Positions 60,961-64,000 of a DNA stretch of 64,000 nt are shown here, in pieces (position 1 is the stretch's first letter; the number at the start of each line of letters is the position of its first letter). The notes under the pieces were generated by a model. That model had not been told where the DNA came from. It did not search any database and saw only the letters and a list, made by a program, of their open reading frames with translations. The DNA is from Acidobacteriota bacterium. Its GTDB lineage: Bacteria; Acidobacteriota; Blastocatellia; Pyrinomonadales; Pyrinomonadaceae. The stretch spans positions 124,001-188,000 of the forward strand of contig JAIVJV010000012.1 of assembly GCA_020199835.1 (NCBI GenBank), written 5' to 3'. Both the position numbers and the translations under genes were made by a program.

Positions 60961-62798
60961 GCATCATATCCTCTTCGTTGTTTTGATCCTCATTGGAGCA
61001 TCTGTTGTAAATATCACGTCTGCTCAATCCGGATTACCGAGGACGGAAAATTCATCCCTCTGCAGCGGAAACACTTCAATAGACACAATTCGTCAGCAGA
61101 TCGAGTTCACAAAGACCTTCGACAGTACTCCACAACGCATCACTGTCTTGATTCGAGCAGCTGATCTGCTCTGGATCTTAGAAGAAAATCGGGCCCGATC
61201 CGTTTTCACCGAAGCCGTGGAGTTGGCGAGTCAGAATTTCAAAGAGGCCAACGAAAAGCCGTCCAGAGAAGGTCGATTGGCGGTCGAAACGCCTGATCAC
61301 CGTTACACAAATCATCGGCGCTATCGCCAAACGTGATCCAGCGTGGGCTAAAAAACTGACAAACCAAATACTTCAGGGGGAGACAAAGGAAACTGAAGGC
61401 GCGTCCATTACTGAGAATCAGCGAACATCGGGGACCGCTCAGAGAACATCTGAGACTGCTCAGAAGTTGCTGACCGCTGGCTCCTCTCTCGTGTCCACCA
61501 ATCTTACTTCAGCTCTCAACTTCGCAACCGCTAGCCTCAAGTATCCACCCACATTATTTTTGACGATCTTTTTGTACAAGCTGGCGGAAGTCAACCCGCA
61601 GGCAGCCGATGCGTTTTATCTGCAAGCGCTCGCTGCCTACGCCGATAATTCCATGAATGGGTTTCTCTATTTGTCAGGATACCCCTTCGGAAAAACTCGT
61701 GACGCTGGAGAGATGCCTGCGTATACGATCTACCGCGTCCCCTCTGGTTTCACTCCGAATCGAACTCTGCAACGGCAGTTCGTTCAAATCCTTTTGAATA
61801 GAGCGCGGTCCTTATTAGAGGCACCTGTAGAAGCACCTGCCGCTGAACACGGCCGAGATCCGGTTTCTGAAGCTAGTCAGATCGCGTTGGCCTTAACCCG
61901 CTTGCAAGATCAGATCCACCAATCACTCCCAGATTTTGACGGCCCAGTTGAACAAGCCAAACGGGGTATGTTTTCGTTGCTTTCTCAAGACTCTCAACGC
62001 CGCGTTGATCAGTTATTCAAGGGTCGCAATCAGCCCCCTCGGTCATTCGATGACCAGGTTGAAGCGGCCGGGAAGCAACAAGATGCTGACAAGCGCGATC
62101 AGATGTTAGCGTTCGCAGTACTCGGCAGTGCCGCAGAGGAACTCGATCGCGTAATCCAGGTTGCCGAAAGGATTTCGGATTCAGATGTTCGCAACAAACT
62201 GCTCGGGTGGCTCTTTTTTTCTCGCGCACAAGCGGCCATCAAAGACAAGAGGCTCGATGACGCGAGAAGGTTGGCATCCAAAGTACCCGAGTTGGACCGT
62301 CGGGCTTATCTGTATTCGAACATCGCTGAAGAATCGATTAAGCAAAGTAACGATCAGGCGCAGGCAAGGGAAATACTCGAGGAGGTGGCAGACATAGTAA
62401 CCAGGGCGCCAAGTACAGTCGTTACAGCACGCGCGTTGCTTGGGTTGGCTTATCTTTACATCAAAATTGATGTGAATCGAGCGATAGGCCTTCTTAGCGA
62501 CGCTGTTAAATGTATTAATCGACTTGAGGCCCCCGATTTTTCCAACCAGTATGTCCAGATCAGGGTCGAGGGGAAGACATTTGGCTTTTACACTGGATTC
62601 CAGACACCGGGTTTCAACCCCGAGAATGCTTTTCGAGAGTTTGCGAAAGTTAATTATGACGATGCCTTTTATCAGGCCAGTAACTTTGCAGACAAACCTA
62701 TTCGCGCTCTAACAACACTTGCCGTGGCAGAGACCTGTTTGCAGAGGGCGCTAGCAAGACAAAAGTCTGAGAAGACAAAGAAAAAGGAAAAGTTCTGA
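60959..62798 (+). pseudogene. Exported helical-repeat protein, one frameshift
   Basis: ATG 60959 follows GGGAG by 5 nt. Signal peptide MHHILFVVLILIGASVVNIT to TSA-QS, then a helical start (ITVLIRAADLLWILEENRAR). After VET the frame shifts near 61292 (one extra C in GCCT); skipping it restores LITVTQIIGAIAKRDPAWAK and continues to a Lys-rich tail (RQKSEKTKKKEKF). Joined product ~612 residues, all alpha with TPR/HEAT-like repeats (AEELDRVIQVAERISDSDVR, RRAYLYSNIAEESIKQSNDQ). Homopolymer-length error is plausible. Function not recognised; exported location is the only firm point. Confidence 0.7.
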
Positions 62799-62880
62799 AG
62801 CTAGCCAATTAATCACACGGATAAGAATCGATGTCGAAGATTTTTGGCGCTAGTGACAACTGCGGACCGAACCCACAACT

Positions 62881-63486
62881 CTACTTTGAAGAAGACCTTA
62901 AAGATTGACCCTCCGCCGTCTTCCACTGCTCGTAAAACTTAAACACAAACTTCTTCTGCGCGCCGGGTCCGCCAAAGAACCCATCATCAAAGTCGTACTT
63001 CAGCATCTCCTCAAACGCTTGTTCCGCGGTCCAGCCGTCGTGCGTGATGCGGTAAACCGCCGTCATCGCGCCCGTGCGATGACGCCCACCTTTGCAATGA
63101 ACGTAAACCGGACCATTGGCCGGATCGTTCACCAGCCGCAGGAAGTATTCAGTCTGGTCCTTCGTAGCCGCCCTGCCCGGTAAAAGCGGCAGGTTGAAGT
63201 AGTTCAATCCTAAGCTATCAGCCCACTGACGCTCCGCCGGTACGTAATCCCGTCGCAAGTCAATGATTGTCTTCACGCCCATCGCTTTCAACGCCGCCAT
63301 TTGAGACTGCGTTGGCTGCGATCCGCGAAAGTAGTTGTCGTTAACTTTGCCGAAGTTCTTGATCGGCAGCGGCGCAGTGCCGACTTTTTGCGCCGAGGTG
63401 AAAACGCCCGTAAGGGCCAGCATCAGCAAGACCCCTGCCGCTGCCAGCCCCCTCGCGCTGTGAAACCGTTGTCGAATGCTACTCAT
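62881..63486 (-). CDS. Exported tyrosine/dual-specificity phosphatase-like protein
   Basis: 201 residues from ATG 63486; an in-frame ATG 12 codons earlier would overlap the next gene's end. Signal/transmembrane segment ~12-32 (GLAAAGVLLMLALTGVFTS). DSP-like domain with KVNDNYFRGSQPTQSQMAAL and KTIIDLRRD, and the P-loop VHCKGGRHRTG (C131 nucleophile, R137). Conserved C-x5-R is intact, so phosphatase activity on phosphoprotein or phosphoinositide-like substrates is likely outside the cytoplasm. Begins 16 nt after the upstream gene in the same direction; likely one operon. Confidence 0.87.
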   Translation of the reverse strand: MSSIRQRFHSARGLAAAGVLLMLALTGVFTSAQKVGTAPLPIKNFGKVNDNYFRGSQPTQSQMAALKAMGVKTIIDLRRDYVPAERQWADSLGLNYFNLPLLPGRAATKDQTEYFLRLVNDPANGPVYVHCKGGRHRTGAMTAVYRITHDGWTAEQAFEEMLKYDFDDGFFGGPGAQKKFVFKFYEQWKTAEGQSLRSSSK

Positions 63487-63502
63487 ATCGTCCCGCCCAA
63501 TT

Positions 63503-64000
63503 TTATCGTTTCGAAGTTGCAACCGATTCGCTCAACCTGTTCAGTTGATTCACGCGATCGCGAATTACCGCTACGAAACCGTTCATTGTTTGCTCATCGT
63601 AGTTAGCAGCGCGAAACGCGTCGCGAAGCTGTTCGTCACTGAGCTGCGCCAGCAGTGATCCGATCCATCTCGCGTTCTCAACTGAGATGTTCTGCATCAC
63701 ACGTTCCTTTCGCTCCTGGCTGCTCCGATAACTCGGCTTGAAGATCGAGGCGAACACGCCCATCTTCTTCGGAGTGGTGTCGTAGTCGAATTTTACCATT
63801 CCGTTTTCCACACCCAGCACAAACTTACTCGAACGGAAGTCAGCCAGCGTGTTTTTCGAACGCTTGCCACCGAGCCCGCCGACTTTGCCGAGCGTGGCGC
63901 CGATATCCGTAGCTACATACTGCGCTTCCAACTCACCCGTTTCGGAGTTCGTGGTTGAGAGCACGCGGTTGTTGCGAATACTCGTGTCGTAATTCGCCAG
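63503..64000 (-). CDS. Conserved hypothetical protein, 5' end outside window
   Basis: C-terminal ~165 codons, open to the right edge. No start is needed inside: in-frame codons continue upstream of GTG 63964 (LANYDTSIRNNRV). The readable part contains YVATDIGATLGKVGGLGGKR, a FDYDTTPKKMGVFASIFKPS stretch and an alanine-rich C-terminus (SVENARWIGSLLAQLSDEQL, VRDAF-type helices). Family not recognised. Same strand and 16 nt upstream of the phosphatase-like gene, so likely co-transcribed. Confidence 0.65.
   Translation of the reverse strand: MANYDTSIRNNRVLSTTNSETGELEAQYVATDIGATLGKVGGLGGKRSKNTLADFRSSKFVLGVENGMVKFDYDTTPKKMGVFASIFKPSYRSSQERKERVMQNISVENARWIGSLLAQLSDEQLRDAFRAANYDEQTMNGFVAVIRDRVNQLNRLSESVATSKR

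Overview
The window reads as a chromosomal segment of a soil-type Acidobacteriota bacterium, probably Blastocatellia-like. The taxonomic call is an inference from gene content: a FtsX/MacB permease of the 'acidobacterial duplicated orphan permease' type, CadC-like winged-helix/TPR regulators, a CHRD/PEP-CTERM protein, carboxypeptidase-regulatory-domain TonB receptors, and many secreted proteins of no known function. No rRNA or ribosomal protein gene is present to confirm it. About 45 credible genes are seen, most of them in small operons of one to three genes.

Layout. 1-8.1 kb: two large exported minus-strand proteins, an RHS-repeat protein cut by the window edge and an upstream multi-Ig adhesin-like protein. 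8.1-8.9 kb: a gene-free stretch with three related stem-loops. 8.9-11.2 kb: a TPR/Fis-HTH/receiver regulator and a tiny secreted protein. 11.7-16.2 kb: a truncated SWIM-finger transposase, an unknown gene, a small HTH gene overlapping a tyrosine integrase, and an intact tRNA-Leu(UAA). 16.0-25.5 kb: a tRNA-Leu insertion hotspot, in which the 3' end of the tRNA is repeated at 20.4, 22.2 and 25.5 kb. Between these copies lie a metallophosphoesterase, a radical-copper (galactose/glyoxal) oxidase with a SCO1-type copper protein, gene debris, and a core MetE-like enzyme fused by overlap to a hybrid sensor kinase.

25.9-37 kb: two copies of the TIGR02587/TIGR02588 membrane gene pair, separated by a CHRD protein, an AbgT transporter, a DedA protein, a frameshifted M23 peptidase and an MltF-like lytic transglycosylase. 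37-48 kb: two vanadium-haloperoxidase/PAP2-type proteins, a winged-helix/TPR regulator, a GC-rich di-haem oxidoreductase, an ORF6N protein and a beta-propeller exoprotein. 48.4-50.7 kb: a sigma/anti-sigma/PAS-LuxR cassette. 50.8-57 kb: an amidohydrolase, a TonB-dependent receptor and the ADOP permease. 57-64 kb: small membrane proteins, a degraded ORF6N gene back-to-back with a frameshifted DUF433 gene, two further frameshifted secreted-protein genes, and a tyrosine-phosphatase-like protein.

The most unusual signal is a perfect palindrome with the core TCACA-N3-TGTGA at the same internal site of both ORF6N genes. Its arms differ between the genes but remain self-complementary, and a third, near-perfect copy lies in an intergenic region at 57.2 kb. 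Other points of interest are the serial tRNA-Leu attachment sites, the duplicated TIGR02587/88 module, and the pairing of a radical-copper oxidase with a copper chaperone. Several single-base frameshifts (32.2, 32.4, 59.7, 60.4 and 61.3 kb) lie at or near short homopolymers and may be sequencing errors rather than decay.
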